This document shows, piece after piece, positions 34,662-43,194 of a stretch of DNA of 64,000 nt (positions are counted from its first letter, which is position 1; every line of letters starts with the position of its first letter). Origin of the DNA: Kitasatospora xanthocidica (lineage in GTDB: Bacteria; Actinomycetota; Actinomycetes; Streptomycetales; Streptomycetaceae); contig NZ_BNBY01000003.1 in NCBI RefSeq assembly GCF_014656195.1, forward strand, positions 1-64,000, read 5' to 3'. The translations under genes and the position numbers were made by a program. Under the pieces are notes generated by a model. The model saw only the letters and a list, made by a program, of their open reading frames with translations, was not told where the DNA came from and did not search any database.

Positions 34662-34676
34662 CTTACGAATCGTGAA
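34662..34676 (-). promoter_or_regulatory. TTCGnnnTCCGTAAG-like box, site D
   Basis: On the minus strand TTCACGATTCGTAAG is followed after 33 nt by TACAGT (34628-34623), a good -10 for the MTA phosphorylase gene. The spacing is one base shorter than at sites B and C. Confidence 0.5.
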
Positions 34677-34846
34677 CGTCCGGCCGGGACGGCGGGACCG
34701 GCCCGACCGGTTCGCGAGGCGGCCGCGAATCGTCCGCCCTAGAACCGTCGACGGGCCGCGACCCCCGCTGCCCGCCCCGCACTCCGTGCCAGCTGTTCGA
34801 CGTCCCCGTGCCCCGTGCCCGTCCGGGCCATCACCCTGGGAGAGCC

Positions 34847-35437
34847 ATGCCCACCGCACGCACCCGCCCAGTCCGCCTGCTGTTCGCCGCACTGGCCGCC
34901 CTCGCCCTCCTGCTCTCGGGCGCGGCCACCGCGACCCCCGCGAGCGCCACCACCACCGGGCTCGACGGCGTCTGGGCCTGCACCGTCCCGTCCGGCTACG
35001 TCTACGACCAGGTGTCGATGAACCGCACCTGCAGCTCCGGCAGCTGGAACGCCCCGCAGTTCCACCTGCGCACCCCCGTCGACGGTCTGACGGCCTGCCA
35101 GAGCTCGCCCGGCTTCGTCTACGACGCCATCACCTGGGGCAGCGCCTGCAGCCAGCAGCCCGGCGTCCAGTCCAACGCCTACCACCTGCGCACCCCGGTC
35201 GACGGCCTCACCGCCTGCATGGGCACCCCGGCCTTCACCTACGACCTGATCACCTGGGGCAGCGCCTGCAGCCTCCAGCCCGGTGTCCAGTCCAACGCCT
35301 TCCACCTCCGCAAGCCCGCCAACGGCATCTGGGCCTGCGAGATCCCCAAGGGCTTCACCTACACCATGACCACCCAGAACACCGACTGCAGCCTCTACCA
35401 GGGCGTCCCGTCCACCAAGTACCTGCTGCTCGGCTGA
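34847..35437 (+). CDS. Secreted protein of four about 39-residue repeats
   Basis: A 196-residue protein. The signal peptide ends near ATPASA. The mature part is four tandem repeats of about 39 residues (DGLTAC, then F.YD..TWGSAC, then GVQSN.YHLRTP), each with two cysteines, the middle two nearly identical. No known domain is recognised; regular Cys pairs suggest a disulfide-stabilised beta-repeat outside the cell. GGGAGAG is 5 nt before the ATG. A perfect 20-bp-stem terminator follows. The surrounding 34577-34846 region has only site D for the opposite gene. Confidence 0.78.
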   Translation: MPTARTRPVRLLFAALAALALLLSGAATATPASATTTGLDGVWACTVPSGYVYDQVSMNRTCSSGSWNAPQFHLRTPVDGLTACQSSPGFVYDAITWGSACSQQPGVQSNAYHLRTPVDGLTACMGTPAFTYDLITWGSACSLQPGVQSNAFHLRKPANGIWACEIPKGFTYTMTTQNTDCSLYQGVPSTKYLLLG

Positions 35438-35460
35438 TCCCCCCGCACCCGCACCACCGG

Positions 35461-35501
35461 GCGGGAGTGGGAAGTCGGCCGGGCCGACTTCCCACTCCCG
35501 C
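35461..35501. terminator. Strong terminator hairpin
   Basis: Two perfect 20-nt arms (35461-35480 and 35482-35501), built on GGGAGTGGGAAGTCGGCC, end the repeat-protein transcript. The rest of 35502-35745 holds no feature I can support beyond the ribosome site of the next gene. Confidence 0.75.
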
Positions 35502-35745
35502 CGTCGCCCGCTCGTTCAGCCCGTCGGCCGGGGGAGCGTACGCGCACGGCAGTGCGCGGTCGTGCGCCCGGGGGACGCGGCCCCGGGCACGCCCCCCACC
35601 GCACTCCGGACCGCGCTACTCCTGTCGAGTGGGAGGCCACGGCCCGGCGCACGACACTGCCCGGACGATCATGGTCCGTGCCCTATCCAGGTCTCGCGCG
35701 GTGCGCATCGGCGCACCGTTCCCGGCGGATCCTGGAGGCGCGGGC

Positions 35746-37512
35746 ATGGACTCGACCGTGACGGACGGTGGCGGGCAGGGACTGCCCGAGGAGGTCGGCG
35801 GCCCGCCGGCCGGGGCGGCGGCCCGCCGCACCCCGGAACGGACCGTCGGCGACGGCCTCCGGCGCCTCCTCGGCCACCGGACGGACGCCTCCCGGGGCCA
35901 CCCCACCCACGGCGGCACCGTCGCCAACCTGGAAGCCGCCTGGTCCGCCCGCGACCTCACCTACACCCCGGTGGCCGTCGCCGAGGCGGTCCGCCGGGAG
36001 CCCGGCCTCGCCGTCGCCCGCCGGCTCACCGTTCCGCTGCCCGACGGCACCGAGCAGCCGCTCGCCGACCTCTCCCCCTGGCAGCTGGTGAACCTCCGGC
36101 CGGCGACCGTCCTCGGCCTGCCCGCCCGGCTGCGCACGGCGTACGGGCTCACCGACGCCCAGCTGTCCCTGGTCGGCAAGTACACGCTCCAGCACCTCGG
36201 CTACGACGCCTTCCGGGACTTCCTCCGCGGCGAGGTCGCCCCCGGCGTGATCCTCGCCCCGGCCACCATGCACCCCTCCTGGCCCAAGACCGCCGCCGTC
36301 CTCGGCCTGGGCCGCGACAACCTGCGCGCCGTCGCCGTCGACCTCGACGCGCGGGCCGACCCGGACGCCCGCCGCGAACTGCTGGAGGAGTGCCTCGGCG
36401 AGCACGAACCCGTCCTCCTCGACGTAGCCGTGCTGGGCGGCGGCGACCTCGGCGCCGTCGACCCGCTCGCCGCGATCCTCGACCTGCGCGAGGAGTTCGG
36501 GCGCCGCGGCCTGTGCTACCCCGTCCACGCGGATGCCGCCCGGAGCGACGTCGCCGCCACCGGGGAGCTCGCGCGGAGCGCCTACGTCACCGAGCAGCAC
36601 GACGCCCTGGACCGGGCCGACTCCGTCAGCATCGCCGCCCACCGGGCGGGCCCCGCCCCCCAGCCGGCCGGCGGCCTGCGCTACCGCGACCGGCGGCAGC
36701 GGGACCAGGCCCTCCTCGGCACCGGTGCCGGCTCCTTCGGACTCTTCGGCCTCTTCGGCCTGTTCGGACCCTCTGGCCTGTTCGGACCTTCCGGCCTGTT
36801 CGGCACCGAGGACTCCGGGGGCACCGGGGACTCCGGGGGCATCGGGGACTCCGGGGGCATCGGGGACTCCGAGGGCACCGGGCCCACCCCCGGCCGGGCC
36901 CTGTTCGCCGCCAAGCGCCTCTACGCCGCCCTCCTCACCATGGCCCGCCCCGGCGACCCCTTCACCGTGACGACGGTCCACCGGCTGCCCGCCGAACGCG
37001 CTGCGGGCGCCGTGGGCGCCGGGCAGCGCCGTGCCGTCGAGGAGCAGCTCGCCTTCATCCGTGACCGCATCGTGGCCAGGAGCGACGAGGAGCTGCTGCG
37101 GGACCGGGAGGCGCTCGCGCTGCTCCGCGAACTCGGGCCGGACCAGCTCCCCGTCGGCTACGCCTTCAACCCGGTCGTCTCCGGCGAGCCCAACACCGTC
37201 CTCAGGACCGCCAACGAGCTCAACGACCGGGTCCGCGCCCGGCTCGGCGTCGCGCCCCTCGGCGCCCCTCCGCTCCTCGTCACCGCTTCCGCCCTCGACC
37301 CCGCGGCCTACGGCCGGCCGTTCGTCGACGCCTTCCGCCGCAGGCTCGGTGTCCCCGCCGGGGACGAACACGTGCCGGTCACGTACCTGATCTGCACCCC
37401 CGCCGACCCCCGACCGACGGACCCCGCCACCGACGACCTCGTCCCCCGGATCATCGAGACCCTGCGCGAGGCCGTCACCGGCTGCGTCGAGGAGATGTTC
37501 CCGGCCTCCTGA
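35746..37512 (+). CDS. PLP-decarboxylase-fold protein lacking the PLP lysine (pseudoenzyme)
   Basis: A 588-residue protein with the layout of group II amino-acid decarboxylases: APATMHPSWPKTAAVLGLGRDN, then HADAA with D263, then the region that should hold the PLP lysine. There it reads SIAAHRAGPAPQPAGG, so the usual DPHK is AAHR and R300 replaces lysine. The following active-site loop is swollen by low-complexity repeats (SGLFG and GDSGGI units, residues about 325-390), after which the fold resumes. Loss of the lysine argues against normal catalysis. ATG 35746 has GGAGG 8 nt upstream. The gene stands alone. Confidence 0.72.
   Translation: MDSTVTDGGGQGLPEEVGGPPAGAAARRTPERTVGDGLRRLLGHRTDASRGHPTHGGTVANLEAAWSARDLTYTPVAVAEAVRREPGLAVARRLTVPLPDGTEQPLADLSPWQLVNLRPATVLGLPARLRTAYGLTDAQLSLVGKYTLQHLGYDAFRDFLRGEVAPGVILAPATMHPSWPKTAAVLGLGRDNLRAVAVDLDARADPDARRELLEECLGEHEPVLLDVAVLGGGDLGAVDPLAAILDLREEFGRRGLCYPVHADAARSDVAATGELARSAYVTEQHDALDRADSVSIAAHRAGPAPQPAGGLRYRDRRQRDQALLGTGAGSFGLFGLFGLFGPSGLFGPSGLFGTEDSGGTGDSGGIGDSGGIGDSEGTGPTPGRALFAAKRLYAALLTMARPGDPFTVTTVHRLPAERAAGAVGAGQRRAVEEQLAFIRDRIVARSDEELLRDREALALLRELGPDQLPVGYAFNPVVSGEPNTVLRTANELNDRVRARLGVAPLGAPPLLVTASALDPAAYGRPFVDAFRRRLGVPAGDEHVPVTYLICTPADPRPTDPATDDLVPRIIETLREAVTGCVEEMFPAS
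36736..36890. repeat. Low-complexity tandem coding repeats in the PLP-fold gene
   Basis: Two adjacent short-period arrays occur: about 18-bp units encoding FGPSGL, then 18-bp units encoding GDSGGI. Both stay in frame. Confidence 0.75.
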
Positions 37513-37646
37513 CCCCGCCTTCCCCCACCTGACCCGCCCCGCCCCCGGCCGTCACCGCTTCGGCACACGGCGTTTGCGACGTCCACCGTGCTCGAACAGG
37601 CTCTGCCCAAGGGCACTTCGCCGACGAACGAAAGGTGTCACGGATC

Positions 37647-37917
37647 ATGGAACGCAGAGGAACCCGCTCACGCCTCGCCGCGCTGGCCGCGGTGATGACC
37701 GTCGCCGGCCTTCTACACCACCGTCTCCCCCGCGGTCGAGGGCGACGGCGTGGCCGGCATCTACTGGTACGTCGGCTACCCCAACTGCAACCCCACCGCC
37801 GCCGATCCGGCGGAGAAGCTGTTCCAGATCTACGGTGACGTCCAGATGCAGCCGGCCTACCAGGACGGCAGCCGCGGGCCGCTGAGCAAGATCAACGGCT
37901 ACCAGGCCGACCGCTGA
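37647..37917 (+). pseudogene. Broken gene for a small secreted protein
   Basis: A signal-peptide start (MERRGTRSRLAALAAVMTVAG, frame of 37647) is followed, from 37711 in the next frame, by mature-looking sequence beginning FYTTVSPAVEGDGVAGIYWY and ending KINGYQADR at the TGA of 37915-37917. The junction near 37710 lacks a cleavage site, so a deletion or frameshift removed part of the gene. AAAGG precedes the ATG. The mature part keeps codon-biased sequence, suggesting a recent break or a sequencing error. No family is recognised. Confidence 0.6.
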
Positions 37918-37947
37918 ACCCGCGCCCCACCTGAGCCGAGCCGGTGG

Positions 37948-38565
37948 TCACGGCGGCTCGGGTGCGGCGGCGGTCTGCCAGTGCGGGTGCTCGCGCTCGG
38001 CCCACCGGCGGTCGACCAGACCGGTCCGCATGCCCAGCCGGGACTCCCGGTCGCCGATCGCCATCCGGATGTGGCCGGCGAGCACGGTGGCGATCGCCAG
38101 GGCGAACCAGTCGTGGACGAAGGTCGCCCCGGTCCGCCAGGCGGGCGGCGCGAGGTGGGTCAGCCACATCAGCAGGCCGGTGCCCAGGACGACCAGCATC
38201 GATCCGAGCGTCCACTGCGCGTACAGCTTCTGGCCGGCGTTGAACTTGCCCGCCGGGCGCAGCGGTAGGCGCCTGCTCACGGCGCGCAGCCAGGCCCGGT
38301 CCGCCGGGGTGAAGCGGCTCAGCCGGGACGCGTCCGTCCGCAGCGCCCGGGAGGTGAGCCCGAGCAGCAGCGGTACCGGCAGTGCCAGTCCGCACCAGAC
38401 GTGCACGGTGACCACCAGCCGCCGGCGCCCGACCAGTTCGGCCAGCGGGGCCAGGTAGAGGCACGCAGCGGTGGCCAGGCAGATCATCATCAGGGTGGCG
38501 GTGGTGCGGTGCACCCAGCGCTCGGCGCGGGTGAACCGGAGGACCAGCTCAGCTCGTCGGCGCAT
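37948..38565 (-). CDS. Cytochrome b/b6-type membrane subunit (copy 2)
   Basis: A 205-residue paralogue of the protein at 29244-29870, alike along its whole length (LATAACLYLAPLAELVGRRR and PAGKFNAGQKLYAQWTLG are shared). Four helices and the same heme-ligand histidines are kept. It overlaps the oxidoreductase copy 2 by 17 nt, exactly as in copy 1, which shows that the two-gene module was duplicated as a unit. It probably passes electrons between that enzyme and quinone. Confidence 0.82.
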   Translation of the reverse strand: MRRRAELVLRFTRAERWVHRTTATLMMICLATAACLYLAPLAELVGRRRLVVTVHVWCGLALPVPLLLGLTSRALRTDASRLSRFTPADRAWLRAVSRRLPLRPAGKFNAGQKLYAQWTLGSMLVVLGTGLLMWLTHLAPPAWRTGATFVHDWFALAIATVLAGHIRMAIGDRESRLGMRTGLVDRRWAEREHPHWQTAAAPEPP

Positions 38566-39262
38566 CGTCCCGCCCGTTCGACCGGCCGACCCAGGCGTCG
38601 ACGTCGTAGCCGTTCTCCTCCCAGTAGCCGGGCCGCACCGCGTCCGTGACGGTGATGCCCGAAAGCCACTTGGCCGACTTGTAGAAGTACATCGGCGCGA
38701 CGTAGAGCCGCACCGGACCGCCGTGGGCGTGGGTGATCGGGGTGTCCTGCAGCTTGAGCGCGACCAGGACGTCCTCACGCCGGGCCTGCTCCAGGGTGAG
38801 GCTCTCGGTGTACGCGCCGTCGAAGCAGCTGAACGACACCGCCTTCGCCCCGGGCCGTACCCCGGCCCGGTCCAGCAGGTGGGCGAGCGGAACGCCCTCG
38901 AACGGTGTGTCCGGGACGCGCCAGCCGGTCACGCACTGGACGTCCCTGACCAGCCGCCGCTGGGGCATCGCCCGCAGGTCGGCCAGCCGGTGGGTCGCCG
39001 GGCGGTCCACCAGGCCGTCCACCGTCAGCGTGTAGGTCTCCTCGGTGCGGTTCGGCACCGAGGCGGTCACGGAGTAGTACCGGAAGCCTCCGCCGCCCGG
39101 CAGCAGGCCGGTCAGCCCGGTCGGGTCGGCGGCGGTGACGGCGTCCTGGGCCCGCTGGAGGTACGGGCCGACGGCCACCCCGGCGGCCCCGAGCCCCAGC
39201 AGGCCGAGCACGACCCGCCGTCCCACGGGGGTGCCCCCGCGGGGTTCTTCGCTTCCGTCCAC
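38549..39262 (-). CDS. Molybdopterin-dependent oxidoreductase, sulfite-oxidase fold (copy 2)
   Basis: A 237-residue paralogue of 29854-30567 with the same twin-arginine leader (GRRVVLGLLGLG), DVQCVTGWRVPD (C110) and VAPMYFYKSAKWLSG. Several GTG codons alternate near the 5' end; GTG at 39260-39262 gives the same length and alignment as copy 1, so I use it, but the true start could be up to 6 codons earlier. Differences are concentrated at the N-terminus and mid-protein. The substrate is unknown. Confidence 0.82.
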   Translation of the reverse strand: MDGSEEPRGGTPVGRRVVLGLLGLGAAGVAVGPYLQRAQDAVTAADPTGLTGLLPGGGGFRYYSVTASVPNRTEETYTLTVDGLVDRPATHRLADLRAMPQRRLVRDVQCVTGWRVPDTPFEGVPLAHLLDRAGVRPGAKAVSFSCFDGAYTESLTLEQARREDVLVALKLQDTPITHAHGGPVRLYVAPMYFYKSAKWLSGITVTDAVRPGYWEENGYDVDAWVGRSNGRDDAPTS

Positions 39263-39434
39263 GTCCACTTCCACGTCCACGACTGGGATTCGACCAGGTC
39301 GAGGGGGAAATGGCCAGCCCCGGGAGCATTCCACCGGGTTCCGCCGGGTTTCGCGGTCCCGGGATACGGCCGCGCGCAGGACCCCCCTCGGGAGGGGAGC
39401 CCTGCGCGCGGGTTCGGTACCTGTCGGGTCGCGG

Positions 39435-42110
39435 TCAGTTGCCGCCGTGGATCAGGCGCAGCGAGAAGTTGTCGTCGGTGGGCTGGGACGGCGTGCGGAT
39501 CTCCGTCACCCCGGTCGCGGCGTCGAAGTACCAGCCGGAGCCGGCCGAGTCGAGCGCGGCCGCCGAGTCGCGCCGGGGCAGCGGGCCGTCGTCGCCGACC
39601 ACCAGGCGCGGGGCGGGGCGGCCGTGCACGGTGAAGCGGTACGACCGCTCGGCGGGCTTGCCGGCGTAGCTGCCTTCGCTGGCGCCGACGTCGACGGTGG
39701 TGACGGCGCGGTTGGTGTGCACGTCGACCCGCTGGGTGGCGGAGGAGCCGGCGGTGAACTGCCGGGTGACGCCGTCGTCCTCGTACAGGGTGTAGGAGGA
39801 GTCGCCCTTCGCCTCCGGGTAGAGGTCGTAGTCGAGTTCGGAGCGGTCGCGGTTCTCCCAGGACAGCGTGCCCTTGGGCCACATCGGCACGATCGCGCCG
39901 CCGCGGACGAACAGCGGCAGGGTGTCGAGCGGGGCGGAGTAGCCGTTGATGGTGGTCGGGCCCTGGTAGGTGCGGCCGGTCCAGTAGTCGGTCCAGGTGC
40001 CCTCGGGCAGGTGGATGCCGTCGCGCACGGAGGTGTCGGAGTAGACCGGCGCGACCAGGAAGTCGGGCCCGGCCAGGAACTCGTACGTCGCGTTCGGGCC
40101 GAGGGCCTCGGGGTCGTTCGGATACTCCAGGGCGAGCGGGCGGACCGCGCCGATGCCGGTGCGGGTGGCCTCCTCGGAGAGGGTGTACATGTAGGGCAGC
40201 AGCCGCTCCTTGAGCTGCAGGTACTTGCGGTTGATCGAGGTGTACGGCTCGCCGTCCAGCCAGGGCTGCTGGTCGCGCTGCTGCTTGCCGGTCATGTCCT
40301 TGGCCCAGCCGTCCATGGTCATGACGGCCGGCAGGAAGGCCTTCCACTGGAGGTCGCGGGCGTACATCTTCGGGTCGCGGCGGTAGATCGAGCCGACGTC
40401 GCCGGTGTTGTAGGCGATGCCGGACATGGTGGCGCCGGCGTAGGTGGGGATCTGCCAGCGGATGTAGTCCCAGGACAGGCTCTGGTCGCCGCTCCACAGC
40501 ACGCCGCAGCGCTGCGCGCCGGCCCAGGAGACCGGCAGCCAGACGAAGCCGCGGGCGTCGCTGCTGTCCTCGATGCCCGCCTTGGCCTGGTCGCAGGCGT
40601 TCAGCGCGAAGTCGTAGCCGTTGCCGACCCAGGCCACGTCGAGCTTGCGCACCCGGACGCCCGCCTTGACCTCGGTGGCCTGGTCGGGCAGGCCGTTCTG
40701 GGTCCAGAGGCCGAGCTGGGCGTGGTCCTTGCGCAGGCCCTGGCCGGTCTGCGCGAGGTTCTCGTAGCCGCAGCCGTAGCCGTCGTTGACCAGCATCCAG
40801 CCGAGCGGCATCTGGTTGGCCACGTAGCCGTCGGCGACCTTCAGCGCGTCCAGGGTGTGGCGCTCGCCGCGGTTGGCGTTGTGCAGGTAGCAGTCGGAGT
40901 CGCCGGGTTCCAGGCCGTAGACCGGCGGCATGAAGGGCTTGCCGACGAGCGCGGTGTAGCGGCCGACCACCGACTTGACGTCGCCGGTGAAGAAGTAGGC
41001 GTCCAGGCGGCGTTCCTGCTGCCCGGTGCGGACGGGCGAGCCGAAGGAGTAGATCCCGGGCGCGAAGGTGTTGCGGAAGACGCCGTAGCCGGCCGTGGAG
41101 ACGTAGAACGGCTGGGAGTTGTTCCAGCCGCCCTCGTTCCAGTCGAAGCTGTTGGCGACGTGGATGGTCTTGTCGCGGTGCGAGAAGGAGCCGTTCTGCT
41201 CGCCGCCGCCGAAGAACTGCTCGTCCGCGCCGCGCACCAGGCTCTGCCGCAGTCCGCCGGTGCTCCAGCGCAGCGGGGCGTCCTCCTGCCAGAGGGCGGT
41301 GCCGTCGGCCTTGTACAGGCCGAACCGCAGGGGGTGCTTGTAGACCCGCAGCACCAGGTCCTTGGAGCGGATGCCGTAGTACGCGCCGGCGTCGAAGGTG
41401 CTGGTGTCGCGCTGGGGTTCGGGCTGCTTGCGGATGATCGTGCTACCGGCCGGGTCGGTGAGGACGCCGTCGGGGGCGGCGCGCAGGCGCAGCTGGTCGT
41501 CGGCGAGGAAGTCGACCTCGGCCTTGAGGGTGCCGGCGGTGATGTCGTAGCTGCCCTGGGAGCCGCCGAAGGAGGTCAGGTCGCCCGCGTCGGCGGTCTG
41601 CGGCAGGTAGGCCGTGCCGGTGTAGGAGCCGCCGTGGACGTCGTACGGGACGACCAGGACCCGGTAGGTGCCCGAGGCCTTCGGGATCACCGTGGCCTCC
41701 GGGTCGGCGGTGCCCGCGCTGCTGGCGACCTGCTTGCCGGCGGCGTCGTAGATGTAGAGGTCGAAGTCGTCGGTCTGGTTCTGCCAGCGGACGGAGACCG
41801 GGACGCCGCCCTCCGGGTTGTCGTCCCAGTAGCCGGCCGGCACGTTGACGGTCAGGTCGAAGTGGTCGCAGACCGCGCCGCCCGGGTCCTGCGCGGCCGG
41901 CGGGCAGGACGCGGCGTCCCCGAGGGTGCCCTTGGCGTACTGGGGGCTCTGCCAGGTGACGCTCTGGTGGCCCTGGTCGAGGACGGCGGAGCCGGGGGCC
42001 GCGGCCCGGGCCGGAAGGGCGGGCCCGGCGAGGGCGGTGATGCTGCTCAGGGCCACGGCGAGGGCGGCCGGGCGGAGCCGGGGGCGGGGTCGGGGTCGGT
42101 GTAAGCGCAT
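39435..42110 (-). CDS. Secreted glycoside hydrolase family 31
   Basis: An 891-residue secreted enzyme. A signal peptide (cleavage near LPARAAA) is followed by an N-terminal beta-sandwich with NVPAGYWDDNPEGG. The GH31 barrel has nucleophile D491 in RKLDVAWVG and acid/base D542 in LWSGDQSLSW, and the C-terminal beta domains are present. It releases a terminal alpha-linked sugar. AGGAG lies 8 nt before the ATG. It ends an operon with a SIS isomerase and a sugar ABC importer under a DeoR regulator, so the sugar it frees is probably imported by them. Alpha-GalNAc specificity is possible given the amino-sugar-type SIS protein. Confidence 0.88.
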   Translation of the reverse strand: MRLHRPRPRPRLRPAALAVALSSITALAGPALPARAAAPGSAVLDQGHQSVTWQSPQYAKGTLGDAASCPPAAQDPGGAVCDHFDLTVNVPAGYWDDNPEGGVPVSVRWQNQTDDFDLYIYDAAGKQVASSAGTADPEATVIPKASGTYRVLVVPYDVHGGSYTGTAYLPQTADAGDLTSFGGSQGSYDITAGTLKAEVDFLADDQLRLRAAPDGVLTDPAGSTIIRKQPEPQRDTSTFDAGAYYGIRSKDLVLRVYKHPLRFGLYKADGTALWQEDAPLRWSTGGLRQSLVRGADEQFFGGGEQNGSFSHRDKTIHVANSFDWNEGGWNNSQPFYVSTAGYGVFRNTFAPGIYSFGSPVRTGQQERRLDAYFFTGDVKSVVGRYTALVGKPFMPPVYGLEPGDSDCYLHNANRGERHTLDALKVADGYVANQMPLGWMLVNDGYGCGYENLAQTGQGLRKDHAQLGLWTQNGLPDQATEVKAGVRVRKLDVAWVGNGYDFALNACDQAKAGIEDSSDARGFVWLPVSWAGAQRCGVLWSGDQSLSWDYIRWQIPTYAGATMSGIAYNTGDVGSIYRRDPKMYARDLQWKAFLPAVMTMDGWAKDMTGKQQRDQQPWLDGEPYTSINRKYLQLKERLLPYMYTLSEEATRTGIGAVRPLALEYPNDPEALGPNATYEFLAGPDFLVAPVYSDTSVRDGIHLPEGTWTDYWTGRTYQGPTTINGYSAPLDTLPLFVRGGAIVPMWPKGTLSWENRDRSELDYDLYPEAKGDSSYTLYEDDGVTRQFTAGSSATQRVDVHTNRAVTTVDVGASEGSYAGKPAERSYRFTVHGRPAPRLVVGDDGPLPRRDSAAALDSAGSGWYFDAATGVTEIRTPSQPTDDNFSLRLIHGGN

Positions 42111-42180
42111 GGTCGGTTCTCCTGTCGACGGAAGGGGGGGTCGGATCGTGGTCAGGAGGTTCGTGTCAGGTGGGACGTGA

Positions 42181-43128
42181 TCAGGAGGAGGAACCTGGGT
42201 CCGGCAGCACGACGGAGCGGGTGAGGTGGCGCGGCCGGTCGGGGTCGCAGCCGCGCGCCTCGGCGACCGCGACGGCCAGCCGCTGGGCCCGGATCAGGTC
42301 GGCCAGCGGGTCCAGGTCGGTCGCGGCCTCGCCGGATCCGGCGACGAGCAGGCCGCCGGCCCGGGCGATGGATTCGGAGAGCCCGGCGGGCAGCGGGCCG
42401 AGGGCCCAGGCCACCCGGCCCGGTCCGGCGACGGCGATCGGCCCGTGCCGGTACTCCATGGCCGGGTACGCCTCGGTCCAGGCCCCGGCCGCCTCGCGCA
42501 GCTTCAGCCCGGCCTCCAGCGCCAGCCCGTACGTCCAGCCCCGGCCGAGGAAGGTGAACTGCTCGGCGCCGTCCGCCCCGGCGGGCAGCGGCTGCGCGAG
42601 GGCCCGTTCGGCGTCGCGCACCGCCCGGGCCAGCGGGCGGACCCCGGCCGGCCGGGCGTCCTCGGCCTCCAACTGCGCCCGGAGCAGGGCCAGTACGGTG
42701 GTGGCGAAGCGGGTCTGCACCACCGAGCGCTCGTCGGCGAAGTCCAGCACCGCGACGGTGTCGGCCAGTGCCATGACGGGCGTGGCCGGGTCGGCGGTGA
42801 GGGCGCCGGTGGGCACCCCGGCCGCGCGGGCCCGGGCCAGCAGCTCCAGGACCTCGGTGGTGGTCCCGGAGCGGGTGACGGCCAGCACCCGGTCGTAGCC
42901 GCGCCCGTCGGGGAACTCGGAGGCGGCGAAGGCGTCCGTCTCCCCGTGGCCGCCGCCCTCGCGCAGCGCCGCGTAGGCCTGGGCCATGAACCAGGAGGTG
43001 CCGCAGCCGGTGACGGCGACCCGCTCGCCCCGGCGGGGCAGCACGTCGGCGTACCGGGGCAGGGACTCGGCCGCCCGGCGCCAGCACGCGGGCTGCGAGG
43101 CGATCTCGGCGGCGGTGTGGGAGGTCAT
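42181..43128 (-). CDS. SIS-domain sugar isomerase/deaminase (AgaS/GlmS-like)
   Basis: A 315-residue protein with two SIS domains. VTGCGTSWFMAQAYAALR and VTRSGTTTEVLELL are the phosphosugar-binding loops, and AYPAMEYRHGP is typical of GlmS-like and AgaS-like proteins. There is no glutaminase domain, so it should isomerise or deaminate a sugar phosphate rather than make glucosamine-6-P from glutamine. AAGGAG precedes the ATG by 7 nt. It lies between the permeases and the GH31 enzyme. An amino sugar (GalN or GlcN series) is the likely substrate class. Confidence 0.82.
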   Translation of the reverse strand: MTSHTAAEIASQPACWRRAAESLPRYADVLPRRGERVAVTGCGTSWFMAQAYAALREGGGHGETDAFAASEFPDGRGYDRVLAVTRSGTTTEVLELLARARAAGVPTGALTADPATPVMALADTVAVLDFADERSVVQTRFATTVLALLRAQLEAEDARPAGVRPLARAVRDAERALAQPLPAGADGAEQFTFLGRGWTYGLALEAGLKLREAAGAWTEAYPAMEYRHGPIAVAGPGRVAWALGPLPAGLSESIARAGGLLVAGSGEAATDLDPLADLIRAQRLAVAVAEARGCDPDRPRHLTRSVVLPDPGSSS

Positions 43129-43194
43129 GCGGCGACTCCTTCGGAAGAGGGGGTGGCGACACAGCCCCGGCGCCCGACCGGGGGACGGCGTCGG

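Noticed and set aside
37711..37917. An intact small gene in the second frame of the broken secreted-protein locus
   Set aside because: No start codon with a ribosome site precedes the mature-looking sequence in that frame. The only good start is in the other frame.
39135..42104. A 989-codon open frame on the plus strand opposite the GH31 gene
   Set aside because: Shadow frame created by GC-rich third positions. It has Val/Gly/Ala-rich composition without motifs, while the minus-strand GH31 protein has clear catalytic residues.
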